Shown here piece by piece: positions 1-6,921 of a DNA stretch of 64,000 nt. The stretch spans positions 39,157 to 103,156 of the forward strand of contig JAESPD010000007.1 of NCBI GenBank assembly GCA_016756855.1, given 5' to 3'. Position 1 is the stretch's first letter, and the number at the start of each line of letters is the position of its first letter. The DNA is from a gamma proteobacterium endosymbiont of Lamellibrachia anaximandri. GTDB lineage: Bacteria > Pseudomonadota > Gammaproteobacteria > Chromatiales > Chromatiaceae. A model generated the notes under the pieces. It did not search any database and had not been told where the DNA came from. It was given only the letters and a program-made list of their open reading frames with translations. The position numbers and the translations under genes were made by a program.

Positions 1-390
1 CATTCCGGTAAGCGCTGCTTCTTCCCCGTCCTGCGCAACCGCCCAGCGCAATCCCTTTGGTTCGCAGAACATAAAATAGAAGGTCGACTGAAAAACAATC
101 GATTCGGAATCCCCGAACCTGCATCACACCATAAACATATTTCCACACCCTGGGGGCTGGACCTGATCTTTGTTCCACTGGTTGCTTTTGACACCCAAGG
201 CAACCGGCTTGGAATGGGGGGCGGGTTCTATGACCGCACACTCGCATTCAGAAAAAATCGTCATCACTGGCCCGGGCCAAGACTGGTTGGACTGGCACAT
301 GAGTGCCAAAGGGTCGATGACCTTCAGGCTGAACCGTGGGACATCCAACTGGATGCGATCATTACCGAGAAGAAGATCTATTCATTCTAA
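1..390 (+). CDS. ygfA: 5-formyltetrahydrofolate cyclo-ligase, 3' part (5'-truncated by window edge)
   Basis: Open from base 1 in frame 1 to TAA at 388-390, giving the last 129 residues; no start is inside the window. The family converts 5-formyl-THF to 5,10-methenyl-THF with ATP in the cytoplasm. Visible family hallmarks are PWGLDLIFVPLVAFD followed by GNRLGMGGGFYDRTL, the glycine-rich ATP/substrate loop, and the C-terminal WDIQLDAIITEKKIY. In many gammaproteobacteria the 6S RNA gene (ssrS) lies just upstream of this gene, so it may lie immediately left of the window; that cannot be seen here. Confidence 0.93.
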   Translation, partial: HSGKRCFFPVLRNRPAQSLWFAEHKIEGRLKNNRFGIPEPASHHKHISTPWGLDLIFVPLVAFDTQGNRLGMGGGFYDRTLAFRKNRHHWPGPRLVGLAHECQRVDDLQAEPWDIQLDAIITEKKIYSF

Positions 391-456
391 CTTTTCAGCT
401 CACTCCTGATTGATGCATCACGACCAATGAGCGAAATGAAGAACTATAAAATAGAT

Positions 457-545
457 GTAGGCCGGCTTAAGCATAGGGGAACCGGCAATTTTCTACCCGC
501 TTTCAGTGGTTAAACGCCCGATCCGCTACGCTTGATCGGGCCTAC
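457..545. repeat. paired REP/BIME-like hairpin element, copy 1
   Basis: Left arm 457-487 (gtaggccggcttaag... ending aaccggcaa) and right arm 515-545 (cgcccgatccgctacg... ending cgggcctac). Each arm can fold into a hairpin, and the outer GTAGG/CCTAC ends are complementary. The same two arms recur at 16337-16427, 33215-33302, 38852-38939 and 40453-40539, and as single arms at 7899-7926 and 20027-20058, always between genes. Confidence 0.85.
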
Positions 546-671
546 ATCCATGATGGGCAGACAAACATCTTTGACCAGCATTCCGTTTACACTTTCTACA
601 CCGATTACATCCACTCGCAAGAATCCTCATCAATCAATCCCAGCAGCGATAGTATCGCTCACTTACTCTAC

Positions 672-700
672 TTGAATACAAGCAACAGACTGTATTAAAT
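672..700 (+). promoter_or_regulatory. candidate sigma-70 promoter of histone-like gene
   Basis: TTGAAT at 672-677 and TTAAAT at 695-700 separated by 17 bases, about 90 bases before the ATG. A TATACT further down (about 742-747) is an alternative -10. Pattern-based only. Confidence 0.35.
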
Positions 701-788
701 AAGAAAAAACGTATTTATTCTGGATTTTTTTTCAAGCTGACTTATACTCAGTTCATCATATGGGGTAGATGTCTCTGGAGGACACATT

Positions 789-1133
789 ATGGCGAAGAAA
801 AAAACCGCCAAAAAGAGGGTCGCTGTAAAGCGTAAAGTTTCCACCACAAAGAAAGTAGCTGCCAAGAAAAAAGTTTCTACCAGGAAAAAGTCGGCAGCAA
901 AAAAGGGCGTCTCAAAGAAAAAGGCAGTCACTAAGAAGAAGACAGTAAAAAAGAGGGCCGCCAAAAAGAAGACAGTAAAAAAGAGAGCCACCAAGAAAAA
1001 GGTTGCTGCTAAAAAGAAGACAGTGAAAAAGAGAGCCGCCAAGAAAAAGGTTGCTGCTAAAAAGAAGACAGTAAAGAAACGAGCAGCCCGACCGCGCAAG
1101 GTCACACCGCGCAAAAAGGTCACCCAAAAATAG
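789..1133 (+). CDS. histone H1-like lysine-rich protein
   Basis: 114 residues, almost entirely K, A, R, V and T, beginning MAKKKTAKKRVAV. The middle and C-terminal half is built from an imperfect tandem unit, KKTVKKRA(A/T)KKKVAA, seen about four times. Such low-complexity KKxAKK proteins resemble eukaryotic H1 tails and the bacterial AlgP/HctB-type nucleoid proteins, which bind DNA through charge. A GGAGG ribosome-binding site lies at about 776-780. The tandem DNA repeats make length variation between strains likely. It is monocistronic, with its own promoter and a terminator at 1154-1187. The long open frame on the opposite strand is an artefact of the A-rich composition. The exact function is unknown; DNA compaction is inferred. 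Confidence 0.85.
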   Translation: MAKKKTAKKRVAVKRKVSTTKKVAAKKKVSTRKKSAAKKGVSKKKAVTKKKTVKKRAAKKKTVKKRATKKKVAAKKKTVKKRAAKKKVAAKKKTVKKRAARPRKVTPRKKVTQK

Positions 1134-1153
1134 GGTCGATCTGATCACCATCT

Positions 1154-1187
1154 AAAAAAACGCCCCATGAATCATGGGGCGTTTTTT
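1154..1187. terminator. bidirectional rho-independent terminator
   Basis: A GC-rich stem (CGCCCCATGA / TCATGGGGCG, 1161-1181) has an A run on the left and a T run on the right, so it can stop both the histone-like gene (plus) and ilvA (minus), whose 3' ends face each other here. Confidence 0.9.
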
Positions 1188-1208
1188 ACATCCCTGTAAT
1201 AAACCGCG

Positions 1209-2729
1209 TCAGTCAACGCCCGCAAAGAGTTGATACGCCGGATTATCGCTCTCTTCCCAAAAGGCGTAACCCAGGTCTTTCAGCATTTTCCTGAAATCAC
1301 CTTTTTCACCCGATGGAATCTGTATACCCATCAGTACACGTCCATAGGCTGAACCGTGATTTCGATAGTGGAACAAGCTGATGTTCCAGCGTTTACCAAG
1401 ATTGGCCAGAAAATAGAGCAATGCACCAGGGCGCTCTGGAAATTCAAACCGCACCAGCATCTCGTTTTCAACACCCTTGGCATGGCCACCCACCATATAG
1501 CGGATGTGCAGTTTTGCAGTTTCATTGTCGGTCATGTCGACAATGGGATAGGATTTCTTCTTGAACCTGGCGACCAACTCCTCCCTCTCCCGATCCCCAT
1601 CGCTCAATTCCACACCGACGAATATCTGTGCGGTTCGGTCACTGGCATAACGATAGTTGAACTCAGTGATACTGCGTTTGCCTATTACTTTGCAAAACCG
1701 ATGAAAGCTTCCCGGCTGCTCAGGAATCTGCACCGCAAAAAGCGCCTCTCTTCGTTCGCCAAGTTCCGCTCGTTCGGCTACATGGCGCAGACGGTCAAAA
1801 TTGATGTTGGCACCGCTCTCTATGGCGATCAGATCAGCCCCTTTGATTCCTTCACGTTTCACATATTTTTTTAGCCCTGCAACAGACAATGCACCAGCAG
1901 GTTCAGCAATCGTTCTCGTATCATCAAAAACATCCTTTATCGCAGCGCATATCTCGTCTGCATTGACCAGAATCACCTCATCCACAAGCTTGCGGGCCAC
2001 ACGAAAACTCTCTTTTCCTATCTGCCTGACCGCCACGCCATCTGCAAATATTCCCACCTGCTTGAGTTTGATCCGGCGCCCAGCCTCCATCGCCCGATAA
2101 AGCGTCGGCGCATCATCCGGCTCAACACCGATAATCTTCACCTCGGGCCGTACATATTTGACATAGGAGGCGATCCCGGCAATCAACCCCCCACCGCCTA
2201 CCGGAACAAAGATAGCCATCGGTGGTTCCGGATGCTGCCGCAACAACTCCATCCCGATCGTGCCCTGACCCGCAATCACCTCCGGGTCATCAAAGGGATG
2301 AATGTAGGTCAATCCCTTCTCCTCTGCCAACTTCTGGGAGTGGGCATAGGCTTCATCATAGGAGTCACCGGCCAATACGATTTTGGCTCCAAGGTTACGC
2401 ACTGACTGCACTTTGATGGGCGGCGTCGTACGCGGCATGACAATAAGCGCCTGAATCTTCAGCTTGCGAGCCGACAGAGCGACGCCTTGCGCATGATTAC
2501 CGGCTGATGCAGCGATGATCCCCTTCGCCCTTGCTTCCGGCGAAAGACTCTGGATCTTGTTATAGGCCCCCCTCAACTTGAATGAGAACACCGGCTGCAG
2601 ATCCTCCCGTTTCAAAAAGACCCTATTCTCCATCCTCGCTGAGAGCAGCGGCGCAGGATCCAGAGGCGTCTCATGCGCCACGTCGTAGACCCGCGCGCGG
2701 AGGATTTTTTCTATATATCGCTGTGGCAT
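1209..2729 (-). CDS. ilvA: threonine ammonia-lyase (threonine deaminase), biosynthetic
   Basis: 506-residue PLP enzyme that deaminates L-threonine to 2-oxobutanoate, the first step of isoleucine synthesis. The PLP lysine is in SFKLRGAY (about residue 51), the phosphate-binding loop is GGGGLIAG, and the C-terminal third carries two ACT-like regulatory domains (ALFAVQIPEQPGSF and EMLVRFEFPERPGAL), as in the long, isoleucine-inhibited form. The frame is open upstream to 2780, but the ATG at 2729 (MPQRYIEKILRARVYD) is preferred: it aligns with the family start and has GGAA upstream. It appears monocistronic; the 3' end shares the terminator at 1154-1187. Confidence 0.95.
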   Translation of the reverse strand: MPQRYIEKILRARVYDVAHETPLDPAPLLSARMENRVFLKREDLQPVFSFKLRGAYNKIQSLSPEARAKGIIAASAGNHAQGVALSARKLKIQALIVMPRTTPPIKVQSVRNLGAKIVLAGDSYDEAYAHSQKLAEEKGLTYIHPFDDPEVIAGQGTIGMELLRQHPEPPMAIFVPVGGGGLIAGIASYVKYVRPEVKIIGVEPDDAPTLYRAMEAGRRIKLKQVGIFADGVAVRQIGKESFRVARKLVDEVILVNADEICAAIKDVFDDTRTIAEPAGALSVAGLKKYVKREGIKGADLIAIESGANINFDRLRHVAERAELGERREALFAVQIPEQPGSFHRFCKVIGKRSITEFNYRYASDRTAQIFVGVELSDGDREREELVARFKKKSYPIVDMTDNETAKLHIRYMVGGHAKGVENEMLVRFEFPERPGALLYFLANLGKRWNISLFHYRNHGSAYGRVLMGIQIPSGEKGDFRKMLKDLGYAFWEESDNPAYQLFAGVD

Positions 2730-3034
2730 TGTTCTATTCCAGTATGGGATTACCGCACCTGACATGTAACTGTTCAGCACTACCCAATGCAGGTCGGGTT
2801 ACGTTGCACACGAGGTTCGGCAACAAAATGATAGTTTGGAGCAATACGCATCTAATCCAACCTACAAAAAAGCACATATTCAGGATCAAGCTGAATAGTT
2901 ACCCTGACATCAATGAGGTGCATCGGTATGATAACCCTCAAAATCCGATAAACGTTAGATAATATCGACAAAACAGTCGCCCGGGCTTCCAATCGAATCC
3001 CACAGCTCGCAGTCGATAGTTAAGGAGTTAGCGC

Positions 3035-3694
3035 ATGAATGCAGACGAAATGAAAAAAATGGCCGCAGAGGCCGCGCTGGAGTATGTCGATGGCGGCATC
3101 GTCGGTGTAGGCACGGGATCAACAGTCAACCATTTCATCGACTACCTGGCCACCATCAAGCATAAAATCGATGGCGCGGTTTCAAGCTCCGAAGTTTCGA
3201 CCGAACGCATGAAGGGCCACGGCATTCCAGTAATGGATCTTAATGCTGCGGGGGAGCTCGATATCTATGTGGATGGCGCAGATGAATCAGATCACAATCT
3301 GGCCCTCATCAAGGGCGGTGGTGGCGCGCTGACCCGCGAGAAGATCGTCGCGGGCGCCAGTAGAAAGTTTGTCTGCATCGCGGACGGCACCAAACTGGTG
3401 GACATACTGGGCAAGTTCCCCCTGCCGGTGGAGGTCATTCCCATGGCCCGCAGTCATGTGGCCCGCCAACTGGTCAAACTTGGTGGTACCCCGGTATGGC
3501 GCGAAGACTTCATCACCGACAACGGAAATGTCATCCTGGATGTCCATAATCTGGAGATCATGAAACCCATCGAGATGGAAAATCGCATCAACGCCATCGC
3601 CGGCGTGGTCACCACCGGTCTCTTTGCCATGCGTGGCGCCGACGTATTGATCCTTGGCACCGGGGACGGCGTCAAGACAGTGCTACCCAAATAA
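3035..3694 (+). CDS. rpiA: ribose-5-phosphate isomerase A
   Basis: 219 residues, the usual length. It interconverts ribose 5-phosphate and ribulose 5-phosphate in the non-oxidative pentose phosphate pathway. Family motifs are present: [10 protein letters not shown] (phosphate loop), DGADE and [11 protein letters not shown], which contains the active-site lysine. AAGGAG lies about 8 bases before the ATG. It diverges from ilvA, as in many proteobacteria, and is followed by a strong repeat-derived terminator. Confidence 0.97.
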   Translation: MNADEMKKMAAEAALEYVDGGIVGVGTGSTVNHFIDYLATIKHKIDGAVSSSEVSTERMKGHGIPVMDLNAAGELDIYVDGADESDHNLALIKGGGGALTREKIVAGASRKFVCIADGTKLVDILGKFPLPVEVIPMARSHVARQLVKLGGTPVWREDFITDNGNVILDVHNLEIMKPIEMENRINAIAGVVTTGLFAMRGADVLILGTGDGVKTVLPK

Positions 3695-3698
3695 GAGG

Positions 3699-3748
3699 GC
3701 CGAGGTTGATAGGGCCGAGGATCGAAACCTTGATCCTCGGCCCTTTTT
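3699..3748 (+). terminator. rpiA terminator built from the GGGCCGAGG repeat
   Basis: A 12-base perfect stem, gggccgaggatc (3712-3723) and gatcctcggccc (3732-3743), with an 8-base loop and then TTTTT. The same word, gggccgaggatcg, recurs at 5091-5110 and 5308-5320. Just upstream (3699-3706) is another partial copy, so the terminator belongs to the 3.7-9.0 kb repeat family. Confidence 0.85.
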
Positions 3749-3756
3749 CTTGGCGC

Positions 3757-3783
3757 AAAAAAAACGGGGCCCGAAGGCCCCGT
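3757..3783 (-). terminator. rho-independent terminator of the porin gene
   Basis: Stem ACGGGGCC / GGCCCCGT around a four-base loop at 3764-3783. On the minus strand it is followed by an uninterrupted run of T (3763 down to 3757), and it lies 25 bases beyond the porin stop codon. Confidence 0.92.
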
Positions 3784-3807
3784 CTTCAACCACTCACTAA
3801 GTAAGAC

Positions 3808-4776
3808 TTAGAAGTTGTGGCTCAGCTGCAGAGAGAGAACGCTGCTGTCGGTGCTAGGTGCACCAGCTGCGTCATCTACGTCACGGCTGTTGTAGAGAAC
3901 CTGTGCATCGGTACGCTTGCTGAAGCTGAACTGGTAGCCGATAGCATAAGTATCGAAGTCGGTACCTGCAGTGTTGTCGAAGTCAGCAGAACCGTACATG
4001 CCCTTGATGCGGTGCATGCCCATGTCGTACGCGCCAGACAGCTGGTAGGTCTTCTTGTCGTTATTGGCGGTACCACCAATGTCGGAACGCGTCTCGTAAA
4101 CACCGGTCACGCTGATGTTGTTCCAACCCAAAACACCGCCGCCGATGCGGAACTGAGTCTCGTTCTCAGCTGGTGCGCCGAAGTTGTCTTCATCAAGCTG
4201 CTCGTAAGCGATGGCACCGTAGAACGGGCCGTTGCTGTACATACCAGCGATAGAGTAGGCATCCTGGAAATCTTCGGTAGCCAGAGTCTGTACGACTGCG
4301 CCGGCAACGGTGAAACCAGAGAAAGAAGGTGAGATGTATGCGATGGCGCCGTCAACGCGACGATCCATGAACAGGTTGGTGTGGTTGCCGGCCTGATCGT
4401 AGTCAGCTGCGGTATCTGCGAACAGATCCAGCTTGCCGGTAGACATCTTCAGAGGAGTGTCGTGACGACCGGCAACAGCGGTACCGAAACCACCAGCCAG
4501 ACCGACGAAAGCATTACGACCAGACCAGTTGAATGCAGAACCTGCAACCATGCCGAACTCCATCTGGTAGATGGCTTTCAGGCCGTTGCCCAGATCCTCG
4601 GAACCCTTGATGCCGAGACGGGAAGCTTGATCCTGCATGCCCCAAGCATCGATACCAGCGTCGTGAGACCACTTGTCAGAAGCGACGCGAACCTTACCGT
4701 AGATGGTGGAATCAGCCATGGCAGCCGCAGGGGCAACCAGAGCAGCAGCAATTGCAAAAGAAAGGATTTTCTTCAT
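3808..4776 (-). CDS. outer-membrane general porin (Gram-negative trimeric porin type)
   Basis: 322 residues with a signal peptide (MKKILSFAIAAALVAPAAAMA, cleavage before DSTIYG), then beta-strand-rich sequence opening with STIYGKVRV and containing the SRLGIKGSEDLGNGLKAIYQ signature of the Burkholderia/Neisseria-type porin family, and ending in phenylalanine (LQLSHNF), the outer-membrane assembly signal. It likely forms a trimeric 16-strand pore for small solutes. It stands alone with its own promoter (4828-4856) and strong terminator. The even codon use and T-rich leader suggest high expression. Substrate preference cannot be read from the sequence. Confidence 0.93.
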   Translation of the reverse strand: MKKILSFAIAAALVAPAAAMADSTIYGKVRVASDKWSHDAGIDAWGMQDQASRLGIKGSEDLGNGLKAIYQMEFGMVAGSAFNWSGRNAFVGLAGGFGTAVAGRHDTPLKMSTGKLDLFADTAADYDQAGNHTNLFMDRRVDGAIAYISPSFSGFTVAGAVVQTLATEDFQDAYSIAGMYSNGPFYGAIAYEQLDEDNFGAPAENETQFRIGGGVLGWNNISVTGVYETRSDIGGTANNDKKTYQLSGAYDMGMHRIKGMYGSADFDNTAGTDFDTYAIGYQFSFSKRTDAQVLYNSRDVDDAAGAPSTDSSVLSLQLSHNF

Positions 4777-4827
4777 TTTTTAAAAAACTCCAATGAGTTA
4801 TGGATAAATTTTGTTCGTTCGCTGGCA

Positions 4828-4856
4828 ATACTAGATAAGCCTGCTCTGAATAGCAA
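4828..4856 (-). promoter_or_regulatory. sigma-70 promoter of the porin gene
   Basis: On the minus strand TTGCTA (4856-4851), a 17-base spacer, and TAGTAT (4833-4828), followed by a roughly 50-base leader with GGAG 11 bases before the ATG. Good consensus match and spacing; the transcription start is inferred. Confidence 0.65.
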
Positions 4857-5074
4857 GTCTTTTTTGTAAAAAAATCACATGTGGTAATTTTGTTGCAAAA
4901 AAAATACACCCAACCTGTGGCAGCCAATTAAAATTCAATAATTCCGTTAGTTACCACCATTTTCTCGAATTCCCAATACAATTCATCCGACAACAACCTT
5001 CCGGCATCATGCTCAATTATTCCTCTGAGACGCTAGAAACAAGCCTTGTGACATAAATTGCAAATGGGGAAAAT

Positions 5075-5166
5075 AGGGCCGAGGTTGATAGGGCCGAGGG
5101 CCGAGGATCGCCACCTTGTCCCTTGGCCCTCGGCCCTTAAATCCTTGGTCCTGGTTTTTTGGCCCT
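5075..5166. repeat. GGGCCGAGG repeat cluster (right flank of four-helix gene region)
   Basis: Several copies of gggccgagg and its complement, including an exact 12-base inverted repeat, gggccgagggcc (5091-5102) and ggccctcggccc (5125-5136), that would form a strong hairpin. It shares agggccgaggatcgccacct with 5306-5326. It lies on the 3' side of tRNA-Gln. Confidence 0.8.
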
Positions 5167-5167
5167 A

Positions 5168-5193
5168 AAATAAAAAACCCGCCGAAGCGGGTT
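5168..5193 (-). terminator. terminator of tRNA-Gln
   Basis: Stem AACCCGC / GCGGGTT around a TTCG tetraloop (5176-5193), followed on the minus strand by a T-rich run. It starts nine bases beyond the CCA end of the tRNA. Confidence 0.85.
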
Positions 5194-5201
5194 TATTTTA
5201 T

Positions 5202-5275
5202 TGGCTGGGGATAGAGGACTCGAACCTCTACAAACGGAGTCAGAGTCCGTTGTCCTGCCATTAGACGAATCCCCA
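5202..5275 (-). tRNA. tRNA-Gln (anticodon CUG)
   Basis: A 74-base cloverleaf on the minus strand: acceptor TGGGGAT pairs with ATCCCCA, the discriminator is G, and CCA is encoded (5204-5202). The anticodon stem is ACGGA/TCCGT with loop CTCTGAC, so the anticodon is CTG. The T-arm is AGAGGTTCGAGTCCTCT. It is followed by its own terminator. GGGCCGAGG repeats lie on both sides of it. Confidence 0.95.
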
Positions 5276-5283
5276 ATTTTATT

Positions 5284-5334
5284 TAGGGCCAAGGTTTTAA
5301 GGGCCTAGGGCCGAGGATCGCCACCTTGGCCCTC
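5284..5334. repeat. GGGCCGAGG repeat overlapping the 3' end of the four-helix gene
   Basis: agggccaagg, agggcctagggccgagg and ccttggccct in about 50 bases. The repeat encodes the last codons of the four-helix gene, including its TAG stop (5307-5305), and repeats the word found at 5096-5116. Confidence 0.8.
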
Positions 5335-5688
5335 TCTACCGGCACTTCGCTCAAAATAAACGATAAGCCCGTATATCATCTTAGAAATCTGTATGATTTC
5401 TTCGGACTTTTCAAGGCCGATTTTACGATCAATCAGATCTGACTCAATACCGATCAGTATTTGTGTCCAGGCTTCATAGCTGGAAGCCTTTGCAATCCGA
5501 AGGAAGTGGATGCGCTCTTTGACTGATTCCCGCCCATAACCTTCAGCTATGTTTGAGGCTATGGAAAGCGCCGATCTTCCCAACTGATCCCTGAAGCCAA
5601 AATTGGTACAGCCACCAATCAGTTTGTAAATATCTGCTGAGAGCCGACAAGCCCTTTTCCATGCATCGAGGTTTACCAAGGCATCCAT
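5305..5688 (-). CDS. four-helix bundle protein (S23 / bAvd-like family)
   Basis: 127 residues from the ATG at 5688; a GTG at 5694 would add two. The sequence MDALVNLDAWKRACRLSADIYKL...FRDQLGRSALSIASNIAEGYGR...FLRIAKASSYEAWTQILIG is typical of the small all-helical family first met as open frames in 23S rRNA intervening sequences and related to the Avd accessory protein of diversity-generating retroelements. No reverse transcriptase or template repeat is nearby. The gene is framed by GGGCCGAGG repeats: the upstream copy supplies the GAGGGGG ribosome-binding site and the downstream copy the last residues (GQGGDPRP) and the stop. It is inserted between rpsI and tRNA-Gln, where other genomes usually have neither it nor the repeats. 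Function unknown; a nucleic-acid-binding or mobile-cassette role is inference. Confidence 0.88.
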   Translation of the reverse strand: MDALVNLDAWKRACRLSADIYKLIGGCTNFGFRDQLGRSALSIASNIAEGYGRESVKERIHFLRIAKASSYEAWTQILIGIESDLIDRKIGLEKSEEIIQISKMIYGLIVYFERSAGREGQGGDPRP

Positions 5689-5695
5689 GCCCACC

Positions 5696-5746
5696 CCCTC
5701 GGCCCTCGGCCCTTAAAACCTCGGCCCTGCTTTTATCGGCCCTGCT
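5696..5746. repeat. GGGCCGAGG repeat upstream of the four-helix gene
   Basis: Four copies of cggccct(c/g) in about 50 bases between the rpsI stop codon (5748) and the four-helix start. On the coding strand they read GGGCCGATA, GGGCCGAGG, GGGCCGAGGGCCGAGG, the last blending into the ribosome-binding site. Confidence 0.8.
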
Positions 5747-5747
5747 C

Positions 5748-6137
5748 TTAACGTTTGGAGAACTGAGGACGCTTACGCGCCTTGTGCAGACCGACCTTCT
5801 TACGTTCGACCTCACGGGCATCACGCGTCAGGAATCCGGCTTTGCGCAGGCCAACATGGAGCGACTCATCGAACAGATCAAGGGCACGCGCTATGCCATG
5901 ACGAATAGCACCTGCCTGACCTGTGGTGCCGCCACCTTTCACGGTGACCTTGATATCAACCTTGTCACGTGTTTCTGTGACGTCCAGCGGCTGACGCACG
6001 ACCATACGTGCAGTTTCACGGCCAAAATACTCGTCCAGCGGACGATTGTTGACAACGATGCTGCCGCTGCCGGAGGTCAGGAAGACCCGGGCTGCTGAGC
6101 TTTTGCGGCGGCCGGTGCTGTAATGAATATCTGCCAT
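5748..6137 (-). CDS. rpsI: 30S ribosomal protein S9
   Basis: 129 residues of normal length, starting [20 protein letters not shown] and ending RKRPQFSKR, the conserved basic tail that reaches the tRNA anticodon in the ribosomal P site. It is the second gene of the rplM-rpsI operon, 25 bases after rplM. Confidence 0.98.
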   Translation of the reverse strand: MADIHYSTGRRKSSAARVFLTSGSGSIVVNNRPLDEYFGRETARMVVRQPLDVTETRDKVDIKVTVKGGGTTGQAGAIRHGIARALDLFDESLHVGLRKAGFLTRDAREVERKKVGLHKARKRPQFSKR

Positions 6138-6162
6138 CGGTTTTACCTGATGAAAATGGTGA

Positions 6163-6591
6163 TCAGATGTCCAGCAGCTGTGGCTGCTGGGCCTGATGAG
6201 TGTGTTCGGGACCTACAAAGACGCGTAGCTTCTTGAACATCGCGCGACCCAGAGGATTCTTAGGCATCATGCCCTTGACAGCATGCTGAATCACCCTTTC
6301 CGGCGCCTTGTCAAGCAGCTTTTCCAGGCTGATCGACTTAAGGTTACCTATATAACCGGTGTGATGGCGATACATCTTGTCTGACATCTTGTTGCCGGTC
6401 ACATGGATCTTCTCTGCGTTGATTACAACAATGTAATCCCCGGTATCCACATGAGGGGTATATTCAGGCTTATGCTTGCCGCGCAGGCGGCGCGCAATTT
6501 CAGTGGAGAGGCGACCAAGGGTCTTGTCGGTTGCGTCCACGAGGTACCAGGTGCGGCGTACCTCAGCCGGTTTTGCACTAACGGTTGTCAT
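6163..6591 (-). CDS. rplM: 50S ribosomal protein L13
   Basis: 142 residues from the ATG at 6591 ([28 protein letters not shown]), the usual length; the frame extends five codons further up, but GGAG nine bases before this ATG supports the start. L13 is an early-assembling large-subunit protein. In E. coli the rplM-rpsI operon is repressed by L13 itself, and the 50-base leader here could serve the same purpose, which is inferred. Confidence 0.97.
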   Translation of the reverse strand: MTTVSAKPAEVRRTWYLVDATDKTLGRLSTEIARRLRGKHKPEYTPHVDTGDYIVVINAEKIHVTGNKMSDKMYRHHTGYIGNLKSISLEKLLDKAPERVIQHAVKGMMPKNPLGRAMFKKLRVFVGPEHTHQAQQPQLLDI

Positions 6592-6639
6592 ACCGAGTCG
6601 CTCCAATGGAGAACTATTATCGTCCGAAAAAGACGGCGA

Positions 6640-6668
6640 ATAGTACCGGATGATCCGGCAGGAAACAA
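6640..6668 (-). promoter_or_regulatory. rplM-rpsI promoter
   Basis: On the minus strand TTGTTT (6668-6663), a 17-base spacer and TACTAT (6645-6640), about 49 bases before the rplM ATG. The spacer holds a small palindrome (CCGGATCATCCGG). Confidence 0.65.
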
Positions 6669-6687
6669 GACCTCATTCGCCGCCTGC

Positions 6688-6715
6688 AAAAAAAAACGCA
6701 ACGGAGGACGTTGCG
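6688..6715 (-). terminator. rho-independent terminator upstream of the rplM promoter
   Basis: Stem CGCAACG / CGTTGCG with a five-base loop (6697-6715), followed on the minus strand by nine T (6696-6688). It precedes the rplM promoter, so it would end a minus-strand transcript starting in 6716-6921 and insulate the ribosomal operon. No gene giving such a transcript is evident. Confidence 0.75.
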
Positions 6716-6921
6716 CTTAAATATAACCACCATTATTAGGAGGATGGAGGAGTACTGACTCTTGCCATCGGCAGGTAAGTCAGTATGTTAGAATTGTCTG
6801 ATATTATTATTGATATGTCAAATCCCAGAGATCAATCCGACAAACATCTCTTTGGACTTTCCCCTCCGGGTCTGAAAAAATTGCGCCATTTCCCGGCAAC
6901 ACAATAAACCTTTAAGAAAAG
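6716..6921. other. intergenic region between rplM terminator and yrbG
   Basis: About 200 bases with no firm gene. A plus-strand open frame of 40 residues (6785-6907, MLELSDIIIDMSNPRDQ...) ends 14 bases before yrbG but lacks a clear ribosome-binding site and a recognisable family. A minus-strand transcript ending at the terminator 6688-6715 could also originate here. Confidence 0.4.

Larger units (their letters stand above)
391..788. other. intergenic region with repeat and promoter
   Basis: A 398-base stretch without a convincing gene. It holds a paired hairpin repeat (457-545) and, nearer the next gene, an AT-rich stretch with a candidate promoter (672-700) and the ribosome-binding site of the histone-like gene (GGAGG about 8 bases before the ATG at 789). 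No RNA gene was recognised. Confidence 0.6.
4777..5201. other. intergenic region between porin and tRNA-Gln
   Basis: The left part is the AT-rich upstream region of the porin, with its promoter and further A/T tracts (4861-4912). The middle (4913-5070) shows nothing recognisable. The right part holds a GGGCCGAGG repeat cluster (5075-5166) and the tRNA terminator. Confidence 0.6.

Noticed and set aside
695..1123. 142-codon open frame opposite the histone-like gene
   Set aside because: It is the mirror of the lysine-rich codons (poly F/L/A translation), with no ribosome-binding site.
5305..5694. Diversity-generating retroelement because of the Avd-like protein
   Set aside because: No reverse transcriptase, template or variable repeat pair is present in the window.
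5075..5746. CRISPR array in the GGGCCGAGG repeats
   Set aside because: Units are irregular in spacing and length, overlap each other and a gene, and have no unique spacers; no cas genes.
6785..6907. 40-residue open frame before yrbG
   Set aside because: No clear ribosome-binding site and no recognised family; reported only as part of the intergenic description.
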